Assembly (NCBI GenBank): GCA_027924645.1
Contig: BSBN01001965.1
Coordinates: 15,180,001 to 15,244,000 of the forward strand
DNA length: 64,000 bases
Reading direction: 5' to 3'
Source of the DNA: Cunninghamia lanceolata
Taxonomy: Eukaryota; Streptophyta; Pinopsida; Cupressales; Cupressaceae
In this document: positions 1 through 12,100 of the stretch, piece by piece
Numbering within the stretch: position 1 is the first letter of the stretch
How the letters are laid out: each line of letters begins with the position of its first letter
Notes under the pieces: model-generated
What the model was told of the DNA's origin: nothing
The model's input: the letters and a program-made list of their open reading frames with translations, nothing else
Databases searched by the model: none
Translations under genes and position numbers: made by a program

Positions 1-118
1 ATAAGGACACAACCATAAAAGTAGTCCATCAGGAAGGGAAACGACCTTAGATGATATAGAGATAGTTCTATCTAACCCTACAAAGTAAGCCTTGTAAGAG
101 GTTTCAAACATAGGCAGG
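1..118 (+). repeat. Gypsy 5' LTR, left fragment
   Basis: This stretch aligns with 21678-21796 of the 3' LTR with roughly ten differences. It stops where element 1 was inserted, and the LTR resumes at 9200. It is cut by the left window edge. Confidence 0.85.
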
Positions 119-123
119 GGGCT

Positions 124-1225
124 TGTTGGTGAGAAACACTGCTAGGCATGATATATGTTCTCATTGATGACAACTAAGATCATCCGCATAACACAATTTG
201 TTTATACTGGAAGTCAGATTCATAGTTTGTCTAAGTTTGGTTAGTTAGGAATAGAGCAACGACAAGGTTCGACATTTTGGTCTAGATCTCTCCGGTGGGA
301 AGTTATGAATAGCTACGGATCTAGGGGAGTCATATGCATTGTCAAGATAGTCTAGCTCCATATTTTTGTCCTCCGGTGATGGACTCAAAAGATATTAGCC
401 TCTGAGTACTGGGTTCTAGTTTGTCAGAGTAGACAGAAGAAGAACAGGCCGACCTTGCAAAAGATCTTGATTCTGGATGTATGGAAGTCATTTGTTCGAC
501 AAATGATAATGATCAGTGATAGTGGCCTACATGAGTAATGATTTTCAAGGGCAAGTTTTCATCTGCACCTTAATTTATACATAGATCTAGCCGACAGAGC
601 AGAGTATTCATAAAAGTTCTAAGTGTTGTTGATGCTAACTAATAGAATGATTGTAGATCATATTGCAAATATATATAGCCAATGAAATTGGATGATTCAG
701 TGTGTGTGGTGTATGCGAATAAGGAAAACATGAGAAGAGTAGAAATACAAAGTGTGAATGAAGGAAGGACAGTAAGAAGAGAAGAGCAAAGATGAAATGT
801 GTAAGATCAGTTTTTGTACATAATTAGAACTGAAATTCTTGCATAAGTAGATGCTATTAATTAGTTCAAATCTCTATCATTCTCTTGTAATGTTTCCATA
901 GGCAGTCAGCCTCCATTTGAGCAATGAGCTCTAGGTAGTGAGCCCGAATGCATGTGCATTCCCATTTGTAAAAATACTTTTAACATGGTATTAATATTTA
1001 TGGGTTAACCCCCACCGTAGTTTTTCCCTTAACTGGATTTCCATGTCAAAATCTTGGTGTCGAATGTGTTATCTATGTTTTATGTTCATATGTTATTGAT
1101 TGATGCTGAAATATTTATATCATTAAATTAATTATAACTGGAAAAGGAAGATTGAGAGAGAAAAGATTGTAAAAGTGTGACAACTGATTCACCCCCCCTC
1201 TCAGTTGTCTAGTCCTAACCCAATA
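124..1225 (+). repeat. Element 1 5' LTR
   Basis: Direct repeat of 8091-9194. It begins TGTTGGTGAG and ends CCCAATA. Near the 3' end three degenerate copies of a GGCAGTGAGCC-like motif (about 901-950) precede the pyrimidine-rich stretch CACCCCCCCTCTCAGTTG. Confidence 0.92.
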
Positions 1226-1227
1226 AT

Positions 1228-1238
1228 TGGTATCAGAG
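1228..1238 (+). other. Primer binding site (initiator Met tRNA type)
   Basis: TGGTATCAGAG lies two bases after the 5' LTR. It matches the complement of the plant initiator methionine tRNA 3' end, the usual primer of Ty1/copia elements. Confidence 0.9.
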
Positions 1239-1294
1239 TGAGGTTCCTTTGGAAAAGTTTAACATCTTAAGGAAGATCTAGGAAGGCAGTAAAA

Positions 1295-2419
1295 ATGGAT
1301 GAATACAATCGTCAAGGACAACTTAATCTCACCCTAGATGATCTTGAGCAGTCCAAGGAAGAAGTCCAAGAACTATAAGATAATCTCAAATGCTGAAGAC
1401 TTCATTGAAACCTTAAAAGAAAAGTTCAGCAAATCCAATGCAAAACCTCTTCAACTGGAAGACAAGGCCCTGAAAGAAAAGACAAAAGAATGTGAAAAGT
1501 TAGCTAAAGAAGTTGTCCTAAAACATGAAATGGAAACTAGGGTGATGAGACTGACCAAGGAAATTGAATGTAGGAAAAAAGCTGAAGAAGAGATGAAGCA
1601 AAATTTGAAAGAGAGAACTGAAGAATGTTGCAAAATGGATGGAATAGCTAGTCTCCTAGAATCTAATCTACAAGAAAGTAGAAACAATGAGAGATAACTT
1701 GAGAGATAGATTATCACTCTCAGACATGACCTAGAAATTGCAAATGAGTATAAGGAGAAGTTCAAAATAAGCTCAGCTAAACTCAAAGCACTAATTGAAG
1801 AACATAAAAAGGATAATGACAAGTGTAATCTTAGATATGAGAAAGGTGAAAGCTCTGAATCTGGACAAAGAAATTTTCAACCAAGGAATAAAAGGAACAT
1901 AACTAGAAAACCTCTGGTAAGATAGCCTAATGCTCAAAGATATCCATCATTTAATGGAAATTGTTTCAATTGCAGTCAATTCGGTCATAAAGCTATTTAG
2001 TGTAGAAGTAGAGCAAATCAAAATGGTCCACCCTTCTCCAGTCAATGCTTCAAATGCAAGAGGTATGGTCACAAATCCAATGAATGTAGAAGTATGATAA
2101 TGAATAACTCAAATGTCTACTACTTTTCTTGCAATGGATTTGGACACATGGCTAATTAGTGTAGGTCAAGAGAAAATCAAGAATGCATTAACTATAATAA
2201 ATCTAGTCATATTACAAGATTCTACAGAAATAGGAACAATTGAAGAAGAGGTCCGGTAAATAGAAAACTGGATGAGAAGAGACAAGATAGAGGCAAAAGG
2301 AAAATTGATGTGAATGAGATACAGAGTGAAATGAACAAGATTTGGATAAAGAAATATACAATAAACAATAGTGATGGGTTTGCACCGGAATCTAGTGCTG
2401 ACAATTCCTCCATGAATTA
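1295..2419 (+). pseudogene. Gag-like protein, coiled coil plus zinc knuckles (broken)
   Basis: The ORF starts at ATG 1295 in one frame, shifts near 1380, then continues with in-frame stops. The first half is Lys/Glu-rich and looks helical, as in the C-terminal part of Sirevirus Gag. From 1962 to about 2230 come four CCHC knuckles: CFNCSQFGHKAI-stop-C, CFKCKRYGHKSNEC, a third whose first Cys is Tyr, and a fourth with two Cys replaced by Tyr. Several stops sit where the aligned element 2 copy suggests Gln. The N-terminal UBN2-type Gag domain is absent, so this is a C-terminal Gag module, probably for RNA binding and packaging. A WVPESGT-like stretch follows near 2490, as after Gag in Sireviruses. 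The function is family inference. Confidence 0.75.
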
Positions 2420-2855
2420 AGTCAGAAGCTCTAGCTCAGGGGGAGCTGCATTAAACATCAAATTCCCTCAGTCAGTAAGTGGGTGCCTGAGTCAGGCACA
2501 ATAAAAGAGAATATTTTGAATTGGTTTAGAACCTTTGGAAGGATTTCTAGAAGAAAAGATGTTGATATGAAATCTTGCGGAGTGATTCATGAAGATCTGT
2601 CAAAACCATTGTAACCAGATATAATTAGGGCAATGCATTTATTACAAAGGCAAATTAGGTGATATGAAGATTTTAAAGGTCACTTGGTCACTCATTTGAA
2701 TCACCTTGCTTTCAAAGGAAACAAGAAGAAGAGGATTTGAGCTGCAAATCTAGAGATTGAGGCAAAGAGCGGATTCAACCAACAATTTATCAACCCCAAC
2801 CCTGTGAAAGAAAAAGGCACCTCTCTGTAAAGATTTGAATCTAAAACCTATTGAG

Positions 2856-5718
2856 ATGGCTACTCCTCATGTTTTTGACATTACTGAAAGGCCTCGACCA
2901 AAATTTAAGAAGCATCCTCACATATCAATTGAAGTCGACCTGTTAGGTGCTTTTTCAAGTGTTCAATATGGTGTGTTGCATGTAGATGGCATTAGGGTTT
3001 ATATTCATGCAAATATAGATGAGTTTGGAGATTCAAGGTATGTAGACTTATTTGATAAACAACTCATGGATGAAAATCATGAACTTAAACCTGATTATAA
3101 GGACCTACATGATAAACACTTTATTTAGATTATGGGGTTTCCAACATTTGATGAGGATGAATGGGTCCAATACGTCTTCAGTCAGATGCATGATGAATTC
3201 ATTTGGTTGTTAAAAGTATTCAAGATTACTAGGGATGCTATTAGAAATGTAATTGGTTTAAACTCAACTTGAGGATTGCCCATGCTAAAAGCCGTGAAAA
3301 ACTAGACAGTAATTGATGCTATCGGAGGTAAGTTCAACAAAAGGGCAATGGAAAGAATTCCTAATTCAAGTGTTGACAAGTAGAAGAATGAAATATGCTT
3401 CATGGTTGATATTGATCAGTGTTTAATGGAAGCAGTGGAACCTAGAACTGTTTGGATCATGCCCATAGGGTATGAAGTAGATGAAAGGATCTTAGATACA
3501 TATGCTCAACATCTGCTAAGCAAGCCCAAAGACACAACAGTTGAAAGATTTGGAACTTATGATGAGCTGAGTTTAAAATTGCATACTGAGCTCAGAGAAA
3601 ATGAAACCAATAGCAGAGTGAGAAAAGAAGTGGAATAGTTAGCTAAAAATCTTGGCCTAACTAAGGAAGCTGTGAAGAAATTCAAAGAAAGAATAGAGAA
3701 GGATGAGAAAAAGAAACAAGATAAGAAACCAACAGGTGATCTGGTGGAATTCTCTTCCACTTCAAGAACTACTAGAAGCTCTGCTATTACCTCTGCTCCT
3801 TCTAAAACTGCAAAATTGGAAGCAAAATCATCTAGAAAATGGGAGAAAAGGAAGAAAGCAAAATCATCTCGGACCTATGAAAGCATAAGAGAAGAAGAAG
3901 TAGATACAGACTCTGACATTGAAATCAAGGAACTAAAGGTCACTGGAACAAAAGTTGTAGAGTTAACAAAAGAAAAGTCTTATGGAAGCAAAAGGACTAG
4001 AAAAAAGAAAAAGATAGAAGATTATGAGGAATATATTGAGAAGCCCATGCTCTCTGTAGAAGATATGATAAAATCAGTCACTGTGGATGGTAATCTAAAA
4101 CCCATGATTGAATTCTATGATGAATACAATGATATGGATAAAAGGGTGTTGGAGGAAGCAACGGTCAGATATCTCAACATCTACAACAAGGCACTGATTG
4201 AGATAACTTCTAAGTTACCACAGTGTCTGGCAAATATTTTGGGTTTGAGAAATGAAAATACCAAGTGCAAGGACATGGAGATCAGAGAACATGAGATAAT
4301 AAATTTGTGTCCTCAAATTTCTCCTGATCAAATAGATATGATATTCAAGGAAGTCAAAGATGACTTTAAAATCAAAAGGAGAATGAACAAGCTCATGCTT
4401 GGAGAAACAAGTGAAATCATTTAAGATGGCCAAGAGATTATTTTGAAATCATTAAGAAAGCACAATTTTCCCATAATCACAAAAGAAGTTCTAGATGGTG
4501 AAGAAGAGAACATTATTGAGCAGCAATCTAAATTGGGTGAAGCCTCTGTTCTGGAAGTAGAACAAGCAAATCAGGAGAATACAGAAATGTTGGATAAAGT
4601 AGTTGTTACAAAAGATACTCCCAATCCACCTGATACATCAGAGAAAGAGGATAATATTACTACTTCACATAGCCCTCTAGATTAGGTAACAAGTGATGAA
4701 CAAATATGAAAGAGTTCTTCTCTAGAGAACACAAAGGAAGATAAAGTAGAAGAAGATGGTGTAAATGTTGAAACACATAAAGTAGATACTGAGAAATCTA
4801 ATGAACAAAAGCATGGTTTAGAAAATGTTGCAAGAGACGCTCAGATGCAGTGAAAAGTCTTCTTGAAAAAGAGTTGAACTTGAGCTTGATGAACCTGAAC
4901 TACTCCAAGGTCTAGCCAATCCAAATGCTCTCTCTCCAATTCAACTCATGAAAATAGCTTCATTCACCCAAGAAAAGGCCAGAGAAAAGATGTTAAATTC
5001 CACATGGAGGACAATGAACTACTGGGGCTTGCATCTAGGATTTTGGAAAAGTTAATGCCTACCTACCAGAAGAATTCATTTGATTACCCCTCTGAACATC
5101 TGAAAAATCTTGTAAGTTCTATGAATACTCATTTTGAATCCTTTGAGAAATCTGTGGGGGCAAAAGTTTAGAAATAATTCCTAGATAAGAATTTTTGTGA
5201 AATAAAGAATCTGATAGGAAATGATAGAAGAATACTAAGTATTAGCATAAAAAGGTATTTAGAATGCTCTGAATGATGGAAGTGATATGTACAAATTCTG
5301 TCTATCATGGCCCAAATTTAATGAGGCTATTGAGAAAAAGATAAAGGAGCAAGAACAGAAATTGTCAAATCTCTCTCAAAATTTTGATCCTCTAACAGTT
5401 TCCCCTATAAGTCAAGAATGCCAAGTAATTAGGCTGACAGATGAAATAAAGAGGCTTGTTAAAGAAAAGAGTAACATTATGAAGAGAATGTGTGAGCTCT
5501 AGGGATTTATTTCTCCTAAGTTAGAGACAATGTATTATGCCCTATCTGAAGCTTAGAGTGCAGCTCAGACTAGTGATCCAGCAGATCTGTCAAAGGTAGA
5601 AGCATACTCATTTTTACTAAGTGGGCATATCTCCATTTTGGATCGAATGAAGAGTACTTGGGCCTCTAAACTTGTGCAAATAAAAACCATCTTTGCAGAC
5701 ATTCTAATGCTCATGTAA
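2856..5718 (+). pseudogene. Second large ORF of element 1, unknown function (broken)
   Basis: ATG at 2856 opens a frame that runs with only in-frame stops to about 4683, then continues in another frame to the TAA at 5716. Its product is homologous along most of its length to the second ORF of element 2 (49496-52716). Shared blocks in order are DITE-x-PRPKF, DEWV, HDEFIWL, FKIT, EPRTVW, GYEVD, YAQH-x-LSKP, YDEL, FYDEYND, LNIYNKALIEI and, near the C-terminus, YKF-x-LSWPK. The middle is Lys/Glu- and Ser-rich and the last 150 residues look coiled coil. There are no RT, integrase or protease motifs and no clear membrane segment. Compared with element 2 it lacks roughly 130 residues before DIDQCLME. 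I do not recognise the family; an accessory or env-position protein is possible. Confidence 0.7.
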
Positions 5719-6494
5719 ATAAAACTTAATAATTACTTATGTATATAGAAATTTTGGAGAATTTTGACTTGTGGACACCACCCTTTGTGGTGTAATGAAC
5801 CTAGCACATTTTTATGTCATTTATTTGAAAATTCTAGTTGTTGAAGACTAAATGGAGTTATAATTAATGTAATAAATCCTTCTAAAGGCACTATCATGTA
5901 GTGGAGGCCTGAAATAGGCATTTTCCTTAGTGAGTCTACAGTTTACTTTAAGTTTGTGACAGTCTATTATTAGACATTTAGTCTTTTTAGTAAAAAACAG
6001 TCAGTTTTAGGCCTTTTTAGCCTTTTCCCATGATTTGGGAGTTTGTAATAGTGGAATTCATGGAAAACATAAGGAGAAAACCTCTCTCATGTTGAGGTAT
6101 TGTAGATTTGTGAAGTTTGAAAGGAGGAAATAAAGAAAATGTTGTTGATTGTCCTGTTTTTTTTATTCTTCTATATATTTTGTTGTTCCAATGTTTAGCA
6201 TGAGGCCGTATAGTACCTTCAAGAGGGAAAATGACTGAAATTAGTTGGGGAACCATTTGACCTTTGATTTGAACCATTTTTGAAGGATTTCCATTTGCTT
6301 AGAAGGATTTTATCATTATTTTTTTGCAGACTGTTCTCTAACCCTTGTTTTAAGGGTTTTAGAGAGGTTTTAGTTTTCATGTCTCGTCCTTCTATGTTAG
6401 AACACCCAAAATGGGTGGAATGAGTGTAGGATGGTGAGTTTTCTAATGGGTTTTGTGTTTAGGAGGAGAGGACAAGTATAGGGTGAAGATTTGA
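5719..6494 (+). other. Non-coding 3' internal region of element 1
   Basis: No supported ORF. The stretch is T-rich and contains several ACAGTC motifs. It separates the second ORF from the 713-bp tandem repeat. Confidence 0.6.
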
Positions 6495-7914
6495 GCCATT
6501 AAGCCTATTTGTGTTGTGAATTCGGCAAACTAGCCTAAGTAGAGTGAAGATTTGATCATAGAATGAGTTGAAATGATCTTAGACCCTAAAAATTTATGAG
6601 ATATATCTATTTTCATCCTAATGCACCCTTTATAACAGGAGTAAGAAGTTTGGGATTGATTTGGTGGGTACTTTGTGTATAAAACCACCCTAATTCGACC
6701 TAATTGGGAATCAATACAGTCAAATTTAGAGTATTGTGTTCCAAAACAACCTATAGTGCATGTTGAGTATGTTAAAGAAAAATATAATGGGTATACAAAA
6801 AGTCCATCACAGTCTAGTTAGGAGGTTTGAATCTCATGTTATTGCATGACAGTCCCTTTTCAAGGGCTACAAGGAAGTGGGTTAGTTTGTGAAGGAAGTG
6901 GTACAAGGATGTACCTCAAGAGCATTATGGTGGTTTTGTGAGCTTGGGACAGTCAACCATAGAAGGTTTAGGGACCCTATAAATTTTGAGAAGGTTCCCA
7001 TGTATATGAACCCAAAAATGGGGTTATTTTGTAGTGTTGAAGCAATGGACAGTGAGGGGACAGTCATGTCCTGTTTGAAGTCAAGTGTTGCAGCTTCGTC
7101 CACTAGGGCCTAGAAGACATGTTTTCCCTACCATCTCCTATATCCTCTTCCTCCATCAATGTTTGTTGTGACCCCTTAGTGGTCTTAGAGGTGTTAGCTC
7201 TTAAGGTGCCATTGAGCCTATTTGTGTTGTGAATTTGGCAAACTAGCCTTACTAGAGTGAAGATTTGATCATAGAATTACTTGAAATGATCTTAGACCCT
7301 AAAAATTGATTAAATCTATCTATTTGCATCCTAATTCACCCTTTAGAATAGGAGTGATAAGTTTGGGATTGAGTTGGTGGGTACTTTGTTTGTAAAACTA
7401 CCCTAATTAGGCCTCATTGGGAATCAGTACAGTCAAATTTAGAGTGATGTGTTCCAAAACAACCTATAGTGCATGTTGAGTATGTTAAAGAAAAAGATAA
7501 TGGGTATCCAAAAAGCCCATGACAGTTTGGTTAGGAGGCATGAATCTCAAGTTATTGCATGACAGTTCCTTTTCAAGGGATACAAGGAAGTGGGCCAGTT
7601 TGTGAAGGAAGTGGTACAAGGAGGTACCTCTAGAGAATTATGGTAGTTTTGTGAGGTTGGGACAGTCAACCATAGAAGGTTTAGGGACCCTAGAAAGTTT
7701 GGGAAGGTTCCCATGTTTATGAACCCAAAAATGGGGTTATTATGTAGTGTTGAAGCAATGGACAGTGAGGGGACAGTCATGTCATATTTGAAGTCAAGTG
7801 TTGCATCTTGGTCCACTAGGGCATAGAAGACTTGTTTGCCCTGCCATCCCCTATATCCTCTTCTTCCATCAATATTTGTTATGACCCCTTAGTGGTCTTA
7901 GAGGTGTTAGCTCT
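6495..7914 (+). repeat. 713-bp tandem duplication inside element 1
   Basis: Two head-to-tail units, about 6495-7207 and 7208-7914, are offset by exactly 713 bp at several anchors: GCCATT at 6495/7208, and the block ending GTTAGCTCT at 7201/7914. They are clearly homologous with scattered substitutions. The short ORFs inside are on both strands, differ between units and look incidental. Confidence 0.9.
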
Positions 7915-7925
7915 GCATCACTTTG

Positions 7926-8090
7926 CAATTGATGTCAAAGGGGGAGTGAAGGACAGTGAAAAATAAGGTATACAACAAAGGGGGAGCAATGGAACAAGTG
8001 AAGTACATGAATGTATAGACAAAGGGGGAGTTGCACAAGATACTTAGTCATTTTTCACTAAGTGTTGCCATCAATGCCAAATGGGGAGAT
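7926..8090 (+). other. Iterated polypurine tracts before 3' LTR (element 1)
   Basis: Four tracts of the form CAAAGGGGGAG occur near 7936, 7976, 8020 and 8076; the last, CAAATGGGGAGAT, abuts the 3' LTR. Multiple polypurine tracts upstream of the 3' LTR are a known Sirevirus trait. They prime plus-strand synthesis. Confidence 0.85.
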
Positions 8091-9194
8091 TGTTGGCAAG
8101 AGACACTGCTAGGCATGATATATGTTGTCATTGATGGCAACTAAGATCATCCGCATAGCACAATTTGTTTATACCAGAAGTCAAATTTAGAATTTGTCTA
8201 AGTCTAGTCAGTTAGGAATAGAGTAGCAACAAGGTTTGACATTTTGGTCTGAATCTCTCTGGTGGGAAGTTATGATTAGCTACGAATCTAGGGGAGTCAT
8301 ATGCATTGTCAAGATAGTCTAACTCTAGATTTTTGTCCTCTGGTGATGAAGGACTAAAAAGATATTAGCCTCTGAGTACCGGGTTCTAGTTTGTCAGATC
8401 AAATAGAAGAACAGGTTGACCTTGTAGAAGATCTTGATTTTGGATGTATGTAAGTCATTTGTTGGACAAATGATAATGATTAGTGATAGTGGCCGACATG
8501 AGTAATGATTTTTAGGAGCAAGTTTTGGTCCGCACCTTAAGTCATACATAGATCTAGCCGACAGTGCAGAGCATTCATAAAAGTTCTAAGTGTTGTTGAA
8601 GCTGACTGATAGAATGATTGTAGATCATATTACATATATATATATAGCCAATAAAACTGGATGATTCAGTGTGTGCGGTGTATGCGAATAAGGCGAATGT
8701 GAGAAGAGAAGAAATCCAAAGTGAGAATGAAGGCATAACAGTAAGAAGAGAAGACAAATGATGAAATGTGTAAGATCAGTTTTTGTAATTAATCGGAACT
8801 AAAATTCTTGCATAAGTAGATGCTATTAATCAGTTCAAATCTCTGTCATTCTCTTGTAATGTTTCCATAGGCAGTGAGCCTCCATTTGAGAAGTCAGCTC
8901 TGGGCAGTGAGCCTGAATGCATGTGTATTCCCATTTGTAAAAACATTTTTAACAGGGTCTTAATATCTGTGGGTTAACCCCCACTGTGGTTTTTCCCTTA
9001 ACCGGGTTTCCATGTCAAAATCTTGGTATCAAATGTGTTATCTATGTTTTCTATTCGTATGTTATTAATTGATGCTGAAATGTTTATATCATTAAAATAA
9101 TTATAACTAGAAAAGGAAGATTGAGAGAGAAAAGATTGTAAAAGTGTGACAACTAATTCACCCCCCCTCTCAGTTGTCTAGTCGTAAACCAATA
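8091..9194 (+). repeat. Element 1 3' LTR
   Basis: Direct repeat of 124-1225. It begins TGTTGGCAAG and ends CCAATA, followed by AGGCT, the one-mismatch target duplication. The gypsy LTR resumes at 9200. Confidence 0.92.
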
Positions 9195-9199
9195 AGGCT

Positions 9200-12100
9200 G
9201 TCACATATGCCTAAGCATTACCACTCCATCATGTCCAAATAAAGAGTTACAAGGCTTGTGATTAGGTGATAGAAGACAATGTTAGTTTCATGAAAAATCC
9301 CAAAATCAATCATAAGAGATTTATCATTGTTATATGTTAGAGTTAACACCATGCAATCATTAAAGGAACTACATCATTACAAGAGAATATCAGCCCTAGA
9401 CTCTTGATGCATGGTCATTGATAGTTGAGCAAGCCTTAATATGAGTGACTGTCATAGAAGATCAAAGAATTGCCATAACATCTTGAAGGAAGCACTTCAT
9501 TTCTTCATCAGAGCAAAGATCACTGTCATGGTCTCTTGGGACAGTCAAACATGCATATACATGGCAGCCATGATGTGGAGCTAGATCTTCAAAGTTGGTA
9601 ACAATCATGAAGAGAAACCCTAATAGAGGGTTACGAACAACCACCTACCTAGGAGCCATGAAGAGATGCCATTTCTTGAGGGTACAAAACATAGCATAAC
9701 AGAGCCATAATGAAACATTCTCTCACCACTATCATGCAAGAAATGAAGCATAACATGTAATAACAGCAGAAAGGTGGTCCATTCTTTTAACTTTTTGTGC
9801 ATAAAGAGACCCGACTAAAGTAAAGAAATAGCTTACAGGAAAACCATGAAGATAGAGGGTTGTGAAATACAAACCCTAGTTCTAGAAGAGCGTTTAAAAG
9901 AAGGTCACGAAGTCTTAAAGGTTTTCCGAGTTTTCATTCACAGTTTTCATAGAAAATGTCTAACAACAATGCAAAGAGAGGAACTTACTAGAAAATAAAG
10001 TACAATGGTAGGAAAAAAATGAATGATATGCTATAGTTTTTGCATCATAAGAATAGTAAGAGATTGTAAGGTTTCCACTGTCACCATTCAAAATAAGCTT
10101 CAATATGAACTACTGAATGAAAGCTTCATAATGTAGAGATAATCCATAGAGATTGGTAAAGTTCCACGGCTAGAGCACAACATAATCACTATCATAATAG
10201 AGTGAAGGCAATCCAAAAGAAGTCTACCAAGATCTCCTCTATCACTATGTCTTTCCAACAAACAAAGGAGAAACAATGAATTGAAAAAGAAGCTTATTTG
10301 TTTTCCTTTGACAAATTGGTGAAAATAGTAAAAATTTACTAGTAGAGTAGAGAGAAGTGGCTTCATGTACACAGAAGAAGCTCCAAAAGCTTTCAAAACT
10401 CTCAGACAACCCTCAAACAGAGCTTTCAAACCCTATGTCGGTGGTAGAGCAATGACCAAGAGAAAAGAATGAAAGAATGAAACAAAGGAATTTGGGTTTT
10501 TCTTCATGTTTTACCAAGTTCCCTTGCTCAAGCTGGGGCTTGTTACTTGTGTTTTGTTGTAAAATCATTGCAGAAATCAAATGTGCTTGTGGTCTAAGAC
10601 TTTTAAGTCAAAAGACCTAATCATTTTTTAGGAGCCCATGGTTTGAGTGATGCATGTGGTGGCATGGGAGTCATAAGGACTTGGAAATATTTTTAGATTT
10701 TTTTGATAAAGTTTAAAAGCCTCAAGACAAATAGAATTCTATACTGTAACCATGGTGGGAGGATTATGAAAACAAGGAGGTCCCTTTGACCTTGTTGCAT
10801 GTCTTAGACAAATTTGAATCCATTGAAGACTTTTAATAGTGAAAGGGCAGAATAGAGAATTGTTTTCTTTCTTGTGCCAAGGGAGAGGTTATTTTTTTGC
10901 CTCTAGGAATTTGCATTTTAATTTAACTCTATCTCTTCTATTGACACTATCATGTGGATAATTTTTTGTAATCTAGCAATTATTAAATGCAATAAAATTT
11001 TAAATTGCTTTAATAACGGTTGTGTAATAAACATAGTAGGATAGCATGCTCACATAGCACTTATTAAATCAATCATATTGATTGTATTTAATAATTGCTA
11101 GTTTAGTTTATTTTTGCCTCTCAATGATGCAAATAGAGAGAGAGAGTTAAATTGAAATGCAAACCCAGAGCTTTGGAGTGATTTTCCTTGATTTTTAGTT
11201 AAACTGAAGTGAGTTTGGAGTTCTACATGGTCAAACAAAATGAGAGCGACAATTTGGAGCCATTTTAGCTTGTTTTGGAGTAGTTGAGACCCTTATTTTT
11301 AGGGATTATCTGTTGTGCTCGTGAGAGAGATATTTTGAGTAGAGTTGACTACATTTGACTCAAAAGAGTCCCTTGGGGTTTCTTTTTGTATTATAGAGGA
11401 AAAGATTATCTTTTTTCCTTAGTTCTTACCTTTTTGCTCTCTTGTACATTACAAAGAGAGGAAGTTTTGTAGCTCATTTTATAGATTTATAAAGAGTAGC
11501 AGATTACAAGTTACTTTTTTTGTCATTTATACATTATTTTCCTACTATTTTTATTCAAGATCTATCAGTATTACATCTTTAGATAATGCAAATGTCTTTG
11601 TGAATGATTTTGATGAAGTTATTGTGTTCTAATCATCAAAACCTATGGTTTTGTCTCATTCATTATTGTACATCAACAAAAGTAATTTCGTATTGTAGAC
11701 ACCCAAATTTGTCCCCAAATTTTTCCATGTAGCCAATTAATTAAATAAATTTTATTTATTTAATTATTTTCACATTCATAATCCCACTTCCCAATTAATT
11801 AATCACAGGTCTTAGGTTGTGCTTATGTTCATTCTATTCTTCAAGTTGTGGAAGATTGTTACATCCTTTTGGAAAGACATATTGTTTATCCTTCTTTAGA
11901 AACATTATGGTTATCAAATTGTTCATCTCTAAACTGTGCAAATAGTTTTTCTAAAAATAGGTGTGAACCAATCTGCAAGTTCTACTATTATTTAGGTGCA
12001 TCACGATCATTTTAAATTTAGTTTTATCAATTCATTTCAAAGCCTTCTATCCCTTTTCCTTCAAAATAATTAATTCATTAGAAAATAAAAAATGGAACCA

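Larger units (their letters stand above)
124..9194 (+). mobile_element. Element 1: non-autonomous copia/Sirevirus-like LTR element
   Basis: LTRs of 1102 and 1104 bp (start TGTTGG, end CAATA) flank a 6.9 kb internal region with a Met-type primer site, a Gag relic with zinc knuckles, a second large ORF relic and four polypurine-tract-like motifs. No protease, integrase or RT is visible, so mobilisation would need proteins from another element. Target duplication is GGGCT (119-123) against AGGCT (9195-9199). The uninterrupted gypsy LTR at 21678-24681 shows the pre-insertion structure. LTRs differ by about 11-12% over the first 600 bp by eye, mostly transitions. In published terms it fits a terminal-repeat element with a GAG domain or a large retrotransposon derivative. 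Confidence 0.9.

Noticed and set aside
1451..1822. Minus-strand ORF of 123 codons
   Set aside because: It is the reverse-frame shadow of the Lys/Glu-rich Gag coiled coil.
6882..7113. Overlapping ORFs on both strands in the 713-bp repeat
   Set aside because: The second unit keeps a comparable frame on only one strand and there is no recognisable domain; likely incidental.
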